Origin: Aedes albopictus
Taxonomy: Eukaryota; Arthropoda; Insecta; Diptera; Culicidae
Direction of reading: 5' to 3'
Assembly (NCBI RefSeq): GCF_035046485.1
Contig: NC_085137.1
Span: forward strand, 347,996,505 to 348,060,504
Length of the DNA stretch: 64,000 nt
In this document: one piece after another, positions 12,651 to 24,620 of the stretch
Layout of the letters: each line of letters begins with the position of its first letter
Position numbering within the stretch: the first letter of the stretch is position 1
Made by a program: the position numbers and the translations under genes
The notes under the pieces: model-generated
Told to the model about the DNA's origin: nothing
The model's database searches: none
What the model saw: the letters and a program-made list of their open reading frames with translations, nothing else

Positions 12651-12954
12651 ACCAGTTGTTGTATATTTATACGAAAAATGATTAGAGGCCTGCTCTGGAC
12701 CAACAATTGATGTGGCGAACTGTGGAAGACTTTGCAGCGTGATGGGAATTTCGGAGGCATTCACGAATGACCGAACACGGTGATAACTGAACTAGTTGGC
12801 TTTAATTTCGTTTTATCTTTCAAAGCTTCAGTGTATGTGTGAGGTTGAACAAAGTAAGTAATTTTAAGGGGAGCCTAAAGTAATTGTGTTTATGTACATG
12901 TAATAAATAATTCTATAATTCATTGCTTTAAATATTTAGTTTTCAGGATACGCA

Positions 12955-13265
12955 ACAACAGTATCAGACCACATCTGAACCGATAGTGTTCCGGAACCGC
13001 TTCCGGATGTTTCACCGGAAGTGGCCAAATATAAACGAGTACCAAACCGATGCATGCGATACATCAAACAGCGGCATTTTCGATAACCTGATGAACGGTT
13101 AGCAGGAAAACAATATTGGACCATATCTGAACCAGTAGTGTTCCGGAACCGGTTCCGGGAGTCCCGGCGGATGTGGCCAAATAAAAAAGAGTTCCAAACC
13201 CATGCATGCGATACAATAAATAACGGCTTTTCTGATATCCTGATGACTGGTTATCAAAGAAATAG
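12955..13265 (+). repeat. Second block of the 150-bp tandem units
   Basis: Matches 12190-12495 closely, displaced by about 768 bp. The intervening 12655-12950 is unrelated, so the array was segmentally duplicated or split by an insertion. Confidence 0.75.
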
Positions 13266-13406
13266 GTTAGGACAACATTAGGGACAGCCGGTAGTGCCGT
13301 AACCAGTTACGGGTGTCCCTCCGAAAGCGGCTAAATATAAAATTGAACTGAACCTATGTATGCGACACAGCAAAGCTAGGATTTTTTGATAACCTCATGA
13401 ACGTTA

Positions 13407-13737
13407 CACGCTATGTCCAAAGGGAAGTATTATGAAAAGTGAATGTACCTCAAAATTTATTCGCTAGAACCATATTTTTGGAAACCTAGATTCAGAAAAT
13501 TTGTGGTTTAAAATAATTCATCTTGGGTTTTTTCCGTTCATTTTTATATGGGACGAAATTGATCTTAAAATGACTTTTTTCGATATTTGTATGGGAAAAC
13601 AGGAAAAAAATCAAAACTATCAAAAAACCCAAGATGGAATATTTTAAACCGCACAGATTCTGAAACTAAAGGTCCAAGGCTACGAACCTAGGGTATAACA
13701 TTTGAGGTACATTCGATTTCCCTTTGGACATAGCGTG
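13407..13737 (+). mobile_element. Long-TIR MITE family D, copy 1 (5-bp duplication)
   Basis: 331 bp, ends CACGCTATGTCCAAAGG / CCTTTGGACATAGCGTG, flanked by a CGTTA duplication (13402-13406 and 13738-13742). The inner inverted arm continues with AATGTACCTCAAA. Relative to copy 2 (36453-36797) it lacks about 14 bp near the right end. CAC termini and 5-bp target duplications are compatible with Transib-type transposons; that assignment is inference. Confidence 0.85.
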
Positions 13738-15001
13738 CGTTAGCAACCAAACAGGTTCAGACCGGTGAAAAAAAAATGTTTTACGCATATGGTCAAAGCT
13801 AAACCGTTACGTAGAAATTGAACTTTACATGTTTTTGACTTTGCTTGTCTCAAACTGGCTATAACTTGAAAATGGTCAAACTTATCGCATTTGAAAGATT
13901 ATTAAATTTGCTACCAAAAAAGATCTTGGAATCTATTGGTTTAGTTAGATAACTAAAGCTAAAAAGCTCGAAAGAAGTGGTTTGACTTTCTCGTACACTT
14001 AGTGTACTAAAAAACTATATGTTCACTCAAAAAACGATTTTTCGAAAAAAAAACTCGGAGGATCAAGTCGCATATACCAATCAAATCGGTTCAACGAATT
14101 AAGATTATGTCTGTATGTGTGTATGTATGTATGTATGTATGTGCGCAAAATAAGTTCACTCACTTTTAAGGCACTTCCCATTGGCCGATTTTTCGTGTTA
14201 TAGCTTGAATCTAACCGGAATTGTTTGCTATCAAAAATGGTCCAGATCGGCCAAGGCGTTCCGGAGTTATGGCCATTTCAGTGATCCGGACCAGCACCGG
14301 TAGAACTGGCTGTATATAAAACTGAACTAGCCTCATCATGCGATACATTAAACTACGGCGATTTTTGTAACCTTTAGCATGGTTGGCGAGTTTTGTGCGG
14401 AAATCAACACTGGAGATTCAAGATGACAGCCAAATGTTCAAGGTGGCTGCTCAAAATTTAATATAGAGGCTGTTTAATAGAGATTTAGGCTCTTAAAGCA
14501 TGCTTTATGGAAATATTTGATATGTGGAAGATGTCTGGACTCCCAAAATGGCGATTAGAAAATCCAAGATGGCGGTCTGAAATCCAAGATGGTGGCTTCT
14601 AATTCAAGATAGCGTCTTTTTCTTAAGAGTTTGATGCTCAAACATTATAAGCCAGATAAACGATATGATTTCTGGTATCATGAAATGGATTTCTGTTAAT
14701 TGTATGAAAGTGCGATTACATCAACATTTCACTTGAGTTTTATTGAAATGGGGTTTCGAAGGCACGAGAAAGGCGCCATCACCACTAGGTGGATTAATTA
14801 GGGTTTTTATACTTCTTCACGCACACGATGACAGATACAAATGGGATTTCCCATTGGAGTGAGTGCATTTTTGCTGCCGTCAGAGCCAGTTGAAACCTCT
14901 TCTTGGAAATTCATATTACACGTAACACCATGATTCTATTTTCCCGGGGGTGGTACATCCTACCCTCTACGCCCACCCAAACATGCCCACCTGCGCGCCA
15001 T

Positions 15002-15197
15002 CTGCTGTTGGTTCTAATTTGTAAACATCTTTTGTTTAGTTGTTTATAAACATTAACAATAGAAAAAACATTAGCGTAATTACCTAAAAAACTGAGCATC
15101 AGCACCGAAAGGAAGAGAAAAACGCTAATGTTTTTTCTATTGTTAATGTTTATAAACAACTAAACAAGAGATGTTTACAAATTAGAACCAACAGCAG
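15002..15197. repeat. Near-perfect long hairpin (75-bp arms)
   Basis: Left arm 15002-15076 and right arm 15123-15197 are reverse complements with one mismatch (a T/C difference near the middle). The loop is about 46 nt. A frame on the - strand (14911-15159) lies inside it and is a by-product. The high identity suggests a young or selected inverted duplication. A double-stranded RNA source for small RNAs is possible but not shown. Confidence 0.9.
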
Positions 15198-15330
15198 CAT
15201 TTCATGAGTTGTAGTGTTAAATTATCCTCATATTAAAGCATCAGAACCGCTCTGGGAGTTTTCAATTTTCAACCGATTTCCGCACTCCAAACAAAACGAA
15301 AACAAAAACAAGTGAAAGTAAAGGCAAATT

Positions 15331-16380
15331 ACGTGGGTTTCGGCTTCTCAGTCATGAATTTTGCGTCGACTACTTGGTTATCTTCGCCTACGTTTCGACT
15401 CGGGATGGGGCCTTCTTCAGGGCCTAAAATTTATTTCAATTTTTGTAATTAATTGAAATAAATTTTAGGCCCACACAGCAACATCTACAGTCCCTGCAGT
15501 TTACCCAGTATACGACATTGTTTTTATCCATTAGGGAGATCGGATCCTTCGCATTTTTATAGAGACAGCTGACTGCGCGCTCGGTTTTACACGAAATGCC
15601 TACGGATGGCAGGCTATTCCGAAGTATTCGTTTATCTGTGGATCATTGTATATCCCACCAACACTGGTTCGATATCAACAACCCGATGATCGTCCACATC
15701 ACCTACAAAAACCAATCTCTTCCCACACTGGAGATGTGCCATATACGTGGAACGGCGCATACTGTAAACCAGCGCACCGACACCGATGGATTGAGTACGG
15801 CATACAGTTACCTTCTCTCTTCTATCAAACAACTGCAAACAGAGAAATTCTCACGGTTTGCAAGTCACTCACAGAGTACTTCAACTGATGAGAATACAAT
15901 AATGAACACCTCAGATTCTCTCTCTAACACCCATACTAACCAATAGTTTTATTAGTGAGTCATACCCAAACCCGGTGTAACCAAGTAGTGCCAAATCCCT
16001 AGAACCCCTTTTTTCGAAAAACAGCTGATTAAAAATCAAATGAAACCGTTGAGACATTCCGGTAAAGACAGACGTAAGTCCAGAAAGCTATGAAACGCAC
16101 AAAAATGAATGTGATGTGACTAATGTATTTCCCATTTAGCGATGCCCGTTGTGGAGAGAAATCAACCCTTTAGCTACCGAATTTTTATATTTTGTAAAAA
16201 ATATTTTATCTTGTCGTCTTAATATCGAGTAAGTTTGTAATTGTCCAGAAAACAAAACTTTGTAAGTAATTGAAATAAATTTTAGGCCCTGAAGAAGGCC
16301 CCATTCCGGGTCGAAACGTAGGCGAAGATAACCAAGTCGTCGGCGCAAAATTCATGACTGAGAAGCCGAAACCCACGTAA
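15331..16380. mobile_element. Retroelement remnant with inverted ends (Penelope-like?)
   Basis: The left arm (15331-15441) is the reverse complement of the right arm (16266-16380) over about 110 bp. Both contain CCTGAAGAAGGCCCCAT and GTCGAAACGTAGGCGAAG, a style seen at 3' ends of Penelope-like elements. At 15421-15471 two copies of a terminal stretch meet head to head as a perfect 21-bp-arm hairpin. The interior (15596-15946) has short open frames, for example one with SLYIPPTLVRYQQPDDRPHH, with no domain I can name. The family call is tentative. Confidence 0.5.
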
Positions 16381-16701
16381 TACCAAATTCCAGTCGAACT
16401 CCCCTTCGTTACAAGTAAAGGCAAATATTTCATAATGGCGAAAACAAAACACTGATTTTTTCGGAATAAAATTTTTCAATATAATCCAAATAAAATGTTT
16501 GGGATTATGCTTGAATCACATGCTGACTTGCTTTTAGCATGATAAAACGGTGTTTAAATCAATTTTGCGAATGAAAATAGATATTTTCTTGGTTGGCCGT
16601 TACGTCCTTTTAATGGTACTAAAATTCAATAGAGGGTAGGCGCAATTTGCTCCCAGTTGACAGCCAGCTTACTCCCCTGTATTTTCCACCATGATCATAT
16701 A
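16381..16701. other. Non-coding spacer
   Basis: AT-rich with no gene or recognised repeat. Confidence 0.3.
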
Positions 16702-17291
16702 GGGTGAACAGGTATAATATGCCGCCCTTAAGCAGAAATGGCAATGTATCTAAAATTGGCGCCTTATTCCATCTATTGTCCACTGCAAATCGTTGTTCCG
16801 AAAGTCAGTGAAGTGTTGCATAAGAACTTTGCCTTTGGAGAGACGGCTATGGAAGCTTTGAAACGTTTTTCGAAATCGTTCCAAAATTGACCTTATCAAA
16901 ACAAACGGGGCAATACGCCCCATCAAAAGAAAAACGTCCAGCCCCGTGATAAAACTGTATCAAGGATCAATTCCACCACATGCTTTTCCTAGGAGGGTCT
17001 TTTAACAAGTGTTCAACTGCATAAAAGTTGCAAAATAACACAAGCGAACAGAACTAGCTTCGTTTACAATGGTCAGTTTACAAGAGGTAAAATATTACGC
17101 CAAAAGCCTCGATTTCAGACTTTTTGATATTTTTATTGCTTTTCTGTACCAATCAACTAACGGACCAGCTTGATGGCAATTATTCTTCAATATTTAAGAT
17201 CACTAATCGATCACGCCTGCGAAAAGCGCTTGAACCGCTAGAAAGTGAAGGGGCGTTTTGCCCCGGTGGGGCGTATTATACCCTTTTACCC
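16702..17291 (-). mobile_element. MITE family A, copy 2 (inverted)
   Basis: 590 bp, the reverse-complement relative of 2397-2990. Ends are GGGTGAACAGGTATAATATG and CCCTTTTACCC, with TA on both sides. Internal indels and substitutions separate the copies, so neither is recent. Confidence 0.8.
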
Positions 17292-17884
17292 TACTGCACC
17301 ATTATTGTAGTCAAAGTTTAAAATTTTCATTTTCAATGAATGAAATTCAACGTGAATTTTGAAAATTATCAACTAAGGGATCAAAATAAAATTCATTTTG
17401 GTGAATGAATTTTTTCACCTATTCATTCATTTTTCTGTCACTGACAATTTTCACTGAGGAATATAACTGGATCGTAACTCCCGATTATACTTCCAATCAC
17501 CTCAAAACTTGTGAATAGTAGTTAATTAGAATACTTATTATATTTTCTATTTGTCCATTAAGTCGGATTGTGCGTCCGTTGACAGAAATTGGACATTTTA
17601 CGACGTGTGAAAAAATATTCGTGACAGAGAATTGAATGAAAAAAGAAGGGCATTCAGCTGACAATGAATGTGGCCAAACACGAATGAAAAAAATAGAATG
17701 TCAATCTTCACTTTCAATTTTCGATTGTTTTAATCTCTGATAGTAATCCCCCTAAGTTAGATCCCTGCGCACGCTTGTGATGTAATGATGTAATATTATT
17801 CATTAGATTGACGAAAAATACCCGTCAACCCTAATTGTTCGTAACACTTACTAATCGTCTACCTGTCTATTTGCCAATATTATT
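17292..17884. other. TGAATGAA-rich non-coding DNA
   Basis: Around 17330-17700 the word ATGAATGAA/TTCATTCA recurs on both strands, giving a loosely palindromic stretch that may be a decayed foldback element. No gene. Confidence 0.3.
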
Positions 17885-18717
17885 CTGGGGTAATACGCAC
17901 CACTTAAGGAAGATGCGTCCAAATGCATATAAAAAGGCAATAATTTATTGGTTTAATGAATGCATTGATAGCATATACTTTCATTCTAAGAGAAACCAAA
18001 CAAAATTTCAGCCTTAATACAGTTCAGCTCTTGAAAATAACATTTTTTGTAAAGATTAACATTACGGCTTCGTATGTTTATGCGGGGCAGTATGCACCCT
18101 TGCTCGGGGTAAAATGCACTACAACAATGGGGCAGGATGCACTCAAACAAAGAGGCAAGACGCACCACAACATTGAGGCAAGATGCACCGTCGAGTTTAG
18201 AAATCTTTTTACTTCTTAGACAAAATGCAGGTTTTAAGACAAACAATAGCTCAATTTAGTTTGCGATTACTTACAGAGCACTCATAGATATTATTACAGC
18301 TTGTTTTCTATAGGTGCGTTTTGCCCCAACCAATGGAGTGCATATTGCCCCAATCAATAGCAAAAAATAAAATAGTTTAAAACATATAATTTACGTATAT
18401 TACTGTTTAAGTTATTTTTCCTCTGCTTAGCATTGCCCTCAATGAACTGAATAAACACAACAGCATTAGATGTTTGGTCGGTTTTCACCATCAAATCATT
18501 CGACAAACGATCGGAAAAATTACATCAGAATCGTGCTTTTCAATTTTATTCATTTTTCTCATTAATTACGTAACGCAGATATGTAAAATTTTCCAGATGC
18601 TCATTTATTAAGACGTTCTATTAGACTGATAAGGTTTCAAAGCTCTAAAACCGATAATCCCTGAAAAACAAAGGGGGTGCGTTTTGCCTCGACAGTGCGT
18701 ATTACCCCAGATGCCCC
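17885..18717 (+). mobile_element. MITE family E, copy 1 (internal minisatellite)
   Basis: Starts CTGGGGTAATACGCACC and ends GTGCGTATTACCCCAGATGC followed by CCC and then TA. Inside (18085-18190) terminal-like words, for example GGGGCAGGATGCAC and GAGGCAAGATGCACC, repeat about every 26-27 bp. A reverse-oriented copy lies at about 28880-29599. Confidence 0.65.
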
Positions 18718-19244
18718 TACGACCCAGCCCAGGTGCAATTTCCATATCACCAATGGGAATCTCTCATCGCAATCGGAACCTGCGGTGTCATCATCACGTA
18801 GTAAAGCGTCGCATCATGATGGATGCATGAAGCTGCACCGCCTATCGTAATAACCGTACCGCACTGCATATTGATTTTTTCACTTCAGTTGCTTCCGTAC
18901 CGGAAAAAACCTAACTTACCTATTTGTTTTTCACAGCACTCATCGCTCGATGTGAAACCTACTGCAGCGGGGGTTGGTGGGCCGTGTGGCCACTTGTAGC
19001 TTTTGAATAGTGCATTTTTCAATCGCTAGTTTGTTGATTTGAAGAGGTGCCTGCCACCCGGTCGTTGGTTGTTGCTAAACGCTTGCGTAGGCAACCATTT
19101 GGCTACGATTGCACAGCACTTTCATGCAACAGATTGACGACCGCGTCACCTTGTCATGTTTTCAACTTCTAGACAGCGGAAAACTGTCGGAAGGTGTTTA
19201 GCGTTTAGCGCGGCGTCAGGGCGATGACGATGCCGCTTTAACAG
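18718..19244. other. Unique, balanced-composition non-coding DNA
   Basis: Non-repetitive sequence directly upstream of the intron that precedes SCYL2 exon 20018. No exon with SCYL2 similarity was found. It could be intron or intergenic DNA with regulatory content. Confidence 0.25.
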
Positions 19245-19517
19245 CACAGAAAAAAATAATGAGATTTACACGTCATGTAAACTTCATTTTAGTCATGTAA
19301 ACTTAATGTTATGATGGTTTACATGATATATCATGTAAATTTGTATTATATGTCATGTAAACTCTCAGAGTCATGCTGAATTACATGACATATAATGGAA
19401 GTTTACATGATATTTCATGAACTTTACATGATATGTCATGTAAACTTCTGTGATATCCCACGCTCCAATTATGTGCATCATATGTCACAGAATTTTACAC
19501 TCTTTTTTCGATCTGTG
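19245..19517 (+). mobile_element. MITE family B, copy 2
   Basis: 273 bp, nearly identical in layout to 3326-3598, with CACAGA / TCTGTG ends and repeated CATGTAAACTT and ATGATATATCATGT words. Flanking dinucleotides are AG, not TA, so the target preference is uncertain. Confidence 0.8.
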
Positions 19518-20017
19518 AGGTTGTTGTTTCATGGAAAATTAAGTTGGATTTAAGTACTAAGGTATTCTTATGTGATGAATAGTAAGCACATTATATTGTA
19601 CATATAATTCAACTTTGGAATTATATATATCAACTCAAAGTATATATTTAGATATAAACAATCTGATAATGATGTTTTTGGAATAATTACTGTTGTTACT
19701 GTGAACAAATACGTATTTGATCATAGTATTATTATTGTCTCTTGGACTCAAATGTCATATCCAATTTTTCACTATCCTTTTAGCTAAAATGTAACAGTTT
19801 ACGATGAAGCAAACGTTGTCTTACTATTATTAATGATAATTACTATATAATCGGTTGATGCAAAATGTTCAGAACTGGTGACTGATAGAAAACACGTGTT
19901 TTATATCCAAGAAATAATTACTTCCACCATCAGTTGCAAAATTAAACTTTAATCACTTCCAGTAGTATATTACACATCCCTTAAAATGTTTTTCCGTTCT
20001 CCTTTTCTCAATTCCAG
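19518..20017 (+). other. Intron 5' of SCYL2 exon a
   Basis: AT-rich, ending in a pyrimidine-rich tract (TTCCGTTCTCCTTTTCTC) and an AG acceptor at 20016-20017. No gene content. Confidence 0.5.
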
Positions 20018-20143
20018 GAATGTTCAATTTTCGTGTTCGAGAAACGCACAGCCGAAAAGCTGCACAAACCCAAGCGGAAAGACTTGGTCACGGAAATCCT
20101 GCGAGCCTCAGTCAAACAGCTTGAGCGGTTTCGGCATCCCAAA
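20018..20143 (+). CDS. SCYL2: SCYL2 pseudokinase, exon a (kinase N-lobe)
   Basis: 42 codons in phase 0 between an AG acceptor and a GTAAGT donor, encoding ECSIFVFEKRTAEKLHKPKR... and ending QLERFRHPK. This matches the N-lobe beta strands and alpha-C helix of SCY1-like protein 2, including the FVFEKR block where the VAIK lysine lies and the conserved RFRHP. SCYL2 proteins are catalytically weak or inactive members of the SCY1 kinase family, known for clathrin-dependent trafficking at the trans-Golgi and endosomes. The exon or exons with the initiator Met and the first part of the N-lobe are not seen upstream and are probably outside the window. The next exon is 11.8 kb downstream. Its frame does not begin with ATG, so a simple ORF search misses it. 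Confidence 0.88.
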
Positions 20144-20640
20144 GTAAGTAAAATTCGGTGAACTTACACGTTTAATTTGTCGGACACGAGACGGTTGCGC
20201 TATGATTGCGCTATGAAACCACCACAATTCGTGGCTTCAATTTGAACTTTCTCTCGTCTAAGATCTACATTCCACTTACTACAGAGAAATTCAATAAACA
20301 CCTCTTTCACGCAAAGCTTATTACTAAACAAAATTTGAAATACCAAACTGCACAGCACATACCTAATTGATGCATGCTACACTACAGCATGCAGCACTTT
20401 CCAGCGTTCTGGCGGAATCCTCTCATGGGAAACCCATTCTTCCAGATGCCCGTCCTCGGTTTCCTCATCATCCTTTCCGCGAATCCATTGTTTCAATGGT
20501 GGTACGTTTGTAGCCCAACATTGCGATGTTTCGATGAAAATATTACAGCAAAACAGAAGCTTTATATACGTGTAGATGTGCTTAGAAATATTCCTTGAGG
20601 AATTAATTCAAAATATGTTGTACGTACTCCTTTATCTTAC
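20144..20640 (+). other. SCYL2 intron, start
   Basis: The donor GTAAGTA begins the 11.8-kb intron. No element recognised here. Confidence 0.5.
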
Positions 20641-20644
20641 AAAG

Positions 20645-20790
20645 GACAACACACAGAACACCCAGTGGCCCAGTGATGAATTTTTCGAAAAGTTTTCACT
20701 GCCTTGAGCGGGAATAGAACCCACACTCCAAGGCTTACGATACGTCCAAACGACTGACGTCTCTAACCTCATGACCACGAAGCCCACACT
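20645..20790 (-). mobile_element. tRNA-derived SINE-like fragment
   Basis: On the - strand, TGGTCATGAGGTTAGAGAC resembles a tRNA A box and GGGTTCTATTCCCGC a slightly altered B box (GGTTCGANTCC). They are about 40 bp apart, as in tRNAs. The rest does not fold as a tRNA by eye, so a SINE head or tRNA-derived pseudogene is more likely. Confidence 0.45.
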
Positions 20791-21021
20791 TAGTGCACTT
20801 AAATTTTAAAAAAAATGCCTTCACGCTTTTTTCTCATGTGAACTATTTTATAAGACAACTGAAATCAAAATATGTAGTTATTTATGCAACGATTTGCAAA
20901 ATGATGATTTTTACATAATGCAACTCATTTCTGGAATTTTTCATGAAAGTCCTTTTATGGCTCCCCATGGATTTCTATACTTAACTTTTCTTATATTTCC
21001 TCACATTTAAACCACTATTGA

Positions 21022-21765
21022 CACATTCTACCGTGACGTTACAACGTTTTGACGCATTCGTTGTCAGATTTTCTTCTATAACTCATGAAAACGAGCGTAA
21101 ACCGCAAAATATTTTTTCATATTCGGATTCCTTGTAAAATTTCTGATATATTTGACCTATTGAACATTTAGTTTTCATTAGAAAAACGTGTTCAAAATGC
21201 GTATTTGTAGCGTGACGTTACAACGCGCTGGAATCTGACCCTCTCTAACGCGCTACCCACATCTTAAAAAATCTGCTCGGATTTTTATGATATTCTGAAT
21301 TTTTTTTCCACCATTGAAATTTATTGGTTTGTCTTCAATTCAATGGAATAAAACATTTAAATTTCGGATTTGTTTTTGAATAATCGACTTTTACATTTCG
21401 TGACGTTACAACGCCCGTTCAGTTTCAAACAGGGTTCTGCTCGCGTTGTAACGTCACGAAAATGCACATCATGTTAAAATCAGCATAATCAGCCAAATTT
21501 ACCCGAATTTGTGAATATATCATTGCATTATCTTCACTGCTGCAAGGGGAACTTTATTCTATTGAAAAACCGTTTTGGCTCGGAGGGCCAAGTTATTGCT
21601 ATCAATAGTATGAATACTCCTTCATGATGGTTAATGACACCGGCACCCATCTTTGGTTTAGTATCACCCATATTCTTCTAGTTTTGTTCCAAAGACTAAC
21701 GCGCTTTCGCACCGCCAGATATTCAAATTTTTCAGCATATAACTCATCACGCCGTTGAGATAAGG
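21022..21765 (+). repeat. Tandem duplication, unit 1 (about 744 bp)
   Basis: Starts CACATTCTACCGTGACGTTA and ends before the second CACATTCTACCGTG at 21766. Contains four copies of GTGACGTTACAACG, one of them in reverse near 21433. Unit 2 is at 21766-22508. Confidence 0.85.
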
Positions 21766-22508
21766 CACATTCTACCGTGACGTTACAACGTTTCTACGCA
21801 TTCGTAGTCAGACTTTTCACTATAATTCATAAAAACGACTGTAAACCTCAAAATATTTTATCGTATTCAGATTCCTTGTAAAATTTCCGATAGGTTTGAC
21901 CTATTTAACATTTAGTTTTCATTAAAAAATCTTGTTTAAAATGCGTATTTGTAGCGTGACGTTACAACGCGCTAGAATCCCCCTCTACCGCGCAACCAAC
22001 ATCTTGAAAAATTTGCTCGGATTTTTATTTTAAACTGAAAATTTCTCCCACCATTGAAATTTATTGGTTTGTTCTTCAATGCATTGAAATAAAACATATA
22101 CATTTCGGATTCGTTTTTGGATAATCGACTTTTACATTTCGTGAGGTTACTGTTCAGTTTCAAACAGTGTTCTGCTCGCGTTGTAACGTCACGAAAATGG
22201 ACATCATTTTTGAATCAGAATAATCAGACAAAATTGTCCGAATTTGTGAATATATTATTGCGTTATTTTTACTGCTCCAAGATCAACTTTATTCTATTAA
22301 AAATCCGTTTTGTGATAAATGGCTCGGAGGGCCAAGTTATTGCTATCAGCAGTATGAAAACTCCTTCATGAAGGTTAATGGTACCCATCTTCGGCCTAGT
22401 GCCACCCATATTCATCTAATATTATTTCAAAGACTAAACCGTTGATATTTATTACTTCGCACCGCCAGATATTTAGATTTTGCAGCATAAAACTAATCAC
22501 GTCGTCGA
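21766..22508 (+). repeat. Tandem duplication, unit 2
   Basis: Diverged copy of unit 1 with the same order of blocks. Contains intact GTGACGTTACAACG near 21777 and 21956, a reverse copy near 22181, and one copy damaged by a short deletion at about 22140. Confidence 0.85.
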
Positions 22509-24400
22509 ATTAAACATTTTTTCAATAATTTATGCAATGTCATTGATTCAATTAAAAACGCTAAGATGTGCGAGCAGTTATTGAACCAAAGACATACCTG
22601 AGGATCTGCATACCACTTAGGGGCATCAATTTCTGTGATCCAGAGACAAATAGACCTAATTCTGACAAAAAAATCCATCCTATATATGTCAGAGTCATAA
22701 TTACTTAGAGGATTAGTGTCTTTGGCAAAGTTGTTTGATAAGTCAAAAACTTAAATCTGATTTACTATTTGATGTGAGATTCAGACACACTGGGCGACGC
22801 TTATTAAAAGTTTACAATAGTTTAGAATTTTCCAAAAAGTTTTCAACAAATTTTGATTAGTTGAGCAACTATTTTTTGGCAAAATCTTTGGGCACATTAT
22901 AAGAAGTTACAACATGTTGAATATTTTTTGAATAAATATAAAGTGCGTTATTTTTCAAAATTTCAACTACCACTAGTCAGTTAGAAACTTGAACCAAACG
23001 GACTTTAAACTGAAAATTCTTGACAAGATAAACAACTTTTCCAAAGACATCAACATTCTAAAAGTCTAAAGTCTAAGTAATTAGACTCCCGAGATATATG
23101 AGTTTCAATTTCGTAGGTGTTACGTTTGTTTGTCGGTGATTCATGTTATATCAAAAATAGATGTAACACTGACGTAATATCCATCCCATATATTTCAAGA
23201 TCCTAACTATTTAGACAGTTGGTGTCCTCGATAAAATTGTTTGGCTGGTCAAGAACTTTCAATTGATGGGTCGTATGATTAGGAGGCGCTAGAGGGCATA
23301 CACATTATTAGTTTTACTTATCTTATCTTATCTCGTGATTAATTGGAAAGATGGTTGCTTCATTAAAGTTGTTTGGTAGATCACTAGACTTTCAGTTTAA
23401 TAGCCGCATGGTATTAATTTCTGCCACACAGTGGTAGCAGTTGCAAATTTTCAAAGGCATGCCACTTTTAATAATTACCCACATTCAACAAGCCGTAGCT
23501 TTTTATAAAATACATCAAAAATTCTCAAATTTTGACTGATAGTTCCTCATCTTGTTATCTGTAATTTCTACAATTTTGGACTTGGTTGGTTAGCTCTAGA
23601 CAAAGATGGAGCGCTTTAAGCAGAATCATATTTTGACTGTGTTCTATTAACTCTTATATCTAAGGAATAAGTGAATCAAAAAAAATTAAATTTTGAAAGT
23701 TAAGAATTATATATTGATCTTTGATTACAATTTGATTTGAATACAATATGTCCAAAGTGAAAAAAGCTCCAGCTTGTAGAATACTTTTCAAGAAATTCTA
23801 ACCCCTTGCCTGCTTTTGCAAAATGGAAACCAACGTCTTCTAATGGCTAAATCCCACATTTATTGGTAAATCAACTGCAAGTCCTTTACTTACCAAACAA
23901 CGTTACCGAAGAAATCGTATTTTTATATAAAAGGTCTTTAATAAAATAAAAAAATAAAAAAAAATATATAAAAGGGATCCTGAGATGTATGAAATTTAAA
24001 ATTTGTAAGTTCTCTAGCGCCGCCTGTTGGTGGAACTTTAAATCAAACTGTCCATCAACTGTAAGTCTTTGACCAACTCAAAAACTTTGTAATTTCGTCA
24101 GTGTTTCGCCTGTTGGCCACTCATATCACAGAAATTTTCGGTTTTATGGTATTAGATGACGATTAAAATTTTTTACAATATTGCAGTACAATTACATCGT
24201 AGATTTTGGCCAAACACCATCTCCCCCGTCCTTCAAAAATCTACGTAGTTTATTAGCCGGCAATGGTACGCAGTTTATAAACGATATCTCGAAAACGAGC
24301 TCATACACAACGAGAACGAAACTGTTTTGAATATAGAACTACGTTTGTCCAATTCAGAAGCCGTCCAAGCCAGAAAGATTTGGTCTTTTCCACAGAACTT
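22509..24400. repeat. Decayed dispersed-repeat DNA
   Basis: Recurring phrases at roughly 22680, 23190, 23330 and 24000 pair 'GAG/GAT ... CATATAT' with 'AAAGTTGTTTGATAAGTCA'-like and 'TAGCGCCGCCTGTTGG'-like text. The same phrases reappear at 51870-51990 (TAGCGCCGCCTAGTGG), so a repeat family is likely. No coding region. Confidence 0.45.
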
Positions 24401-24620
24401 TTTTTCGTGACGTTACAACGCAAACTTCAACCAGGTGAAACTCAGGCTTCCGTGAACCGATTTTCTTTTTTTTTAGCTCATTTGAAAGATCTTTTCGAGT
24501 ACAAAGAGCATACAAAATGTCATATTTGTAACGTTTTCCGTATTTGAATAAAATTTAAAAATGTTGATTTTTCGTGACGTTACAACGCAATAAAAACCCA
24601 TACTATGATCAGCCATATTT
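24401..24620 (+). repeat. Further GTGACGTTACAACG-bearing segment
   Basis: Two exact copies of the 14-mer at about 24407 and 24574, both preceded by TTC or TTTTC, about 2 kb beyond the tandem duplication and in otherwise different sequence. Confidence 0.6.

Larger units (their letters stand above)
11595..14785 (+). mobile_element. Compound repeat with tandem core and nested MITE
   Basis: The left edge has CCTTTCTCGTACAC and the right edge GGCACGAGAAAGG, an inverted pair suggesting element termini. A related start (TTTCTCGTACACTTAGTGTAC) recurs internally at about 13989. Each start is followed by a TG-rich microsatellite (11737-11790 and 14110-14145) and by text reading CCGTTCCGGAGTTATGGCCA. 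The core holds about 150-bp tandem units. At 14540-14640 there are AATCCAAGATGGCGG-type words. A separate MITE is nested at 13407-13737. No coding capacity seen. Confidence 0.6.

Noticed and set aside
11980..13265. CRISPR-like spacing of direct repeats
   Set aside because: The 150-bp units are contiguous and diverged, without short repeats separated by unique spacers, and the genome is eukaryotic.
14911..15159. 82-codon frame on the - strand
   Set aside because: Much of it lies within the hairpin arms and loop; no recognisable domain.
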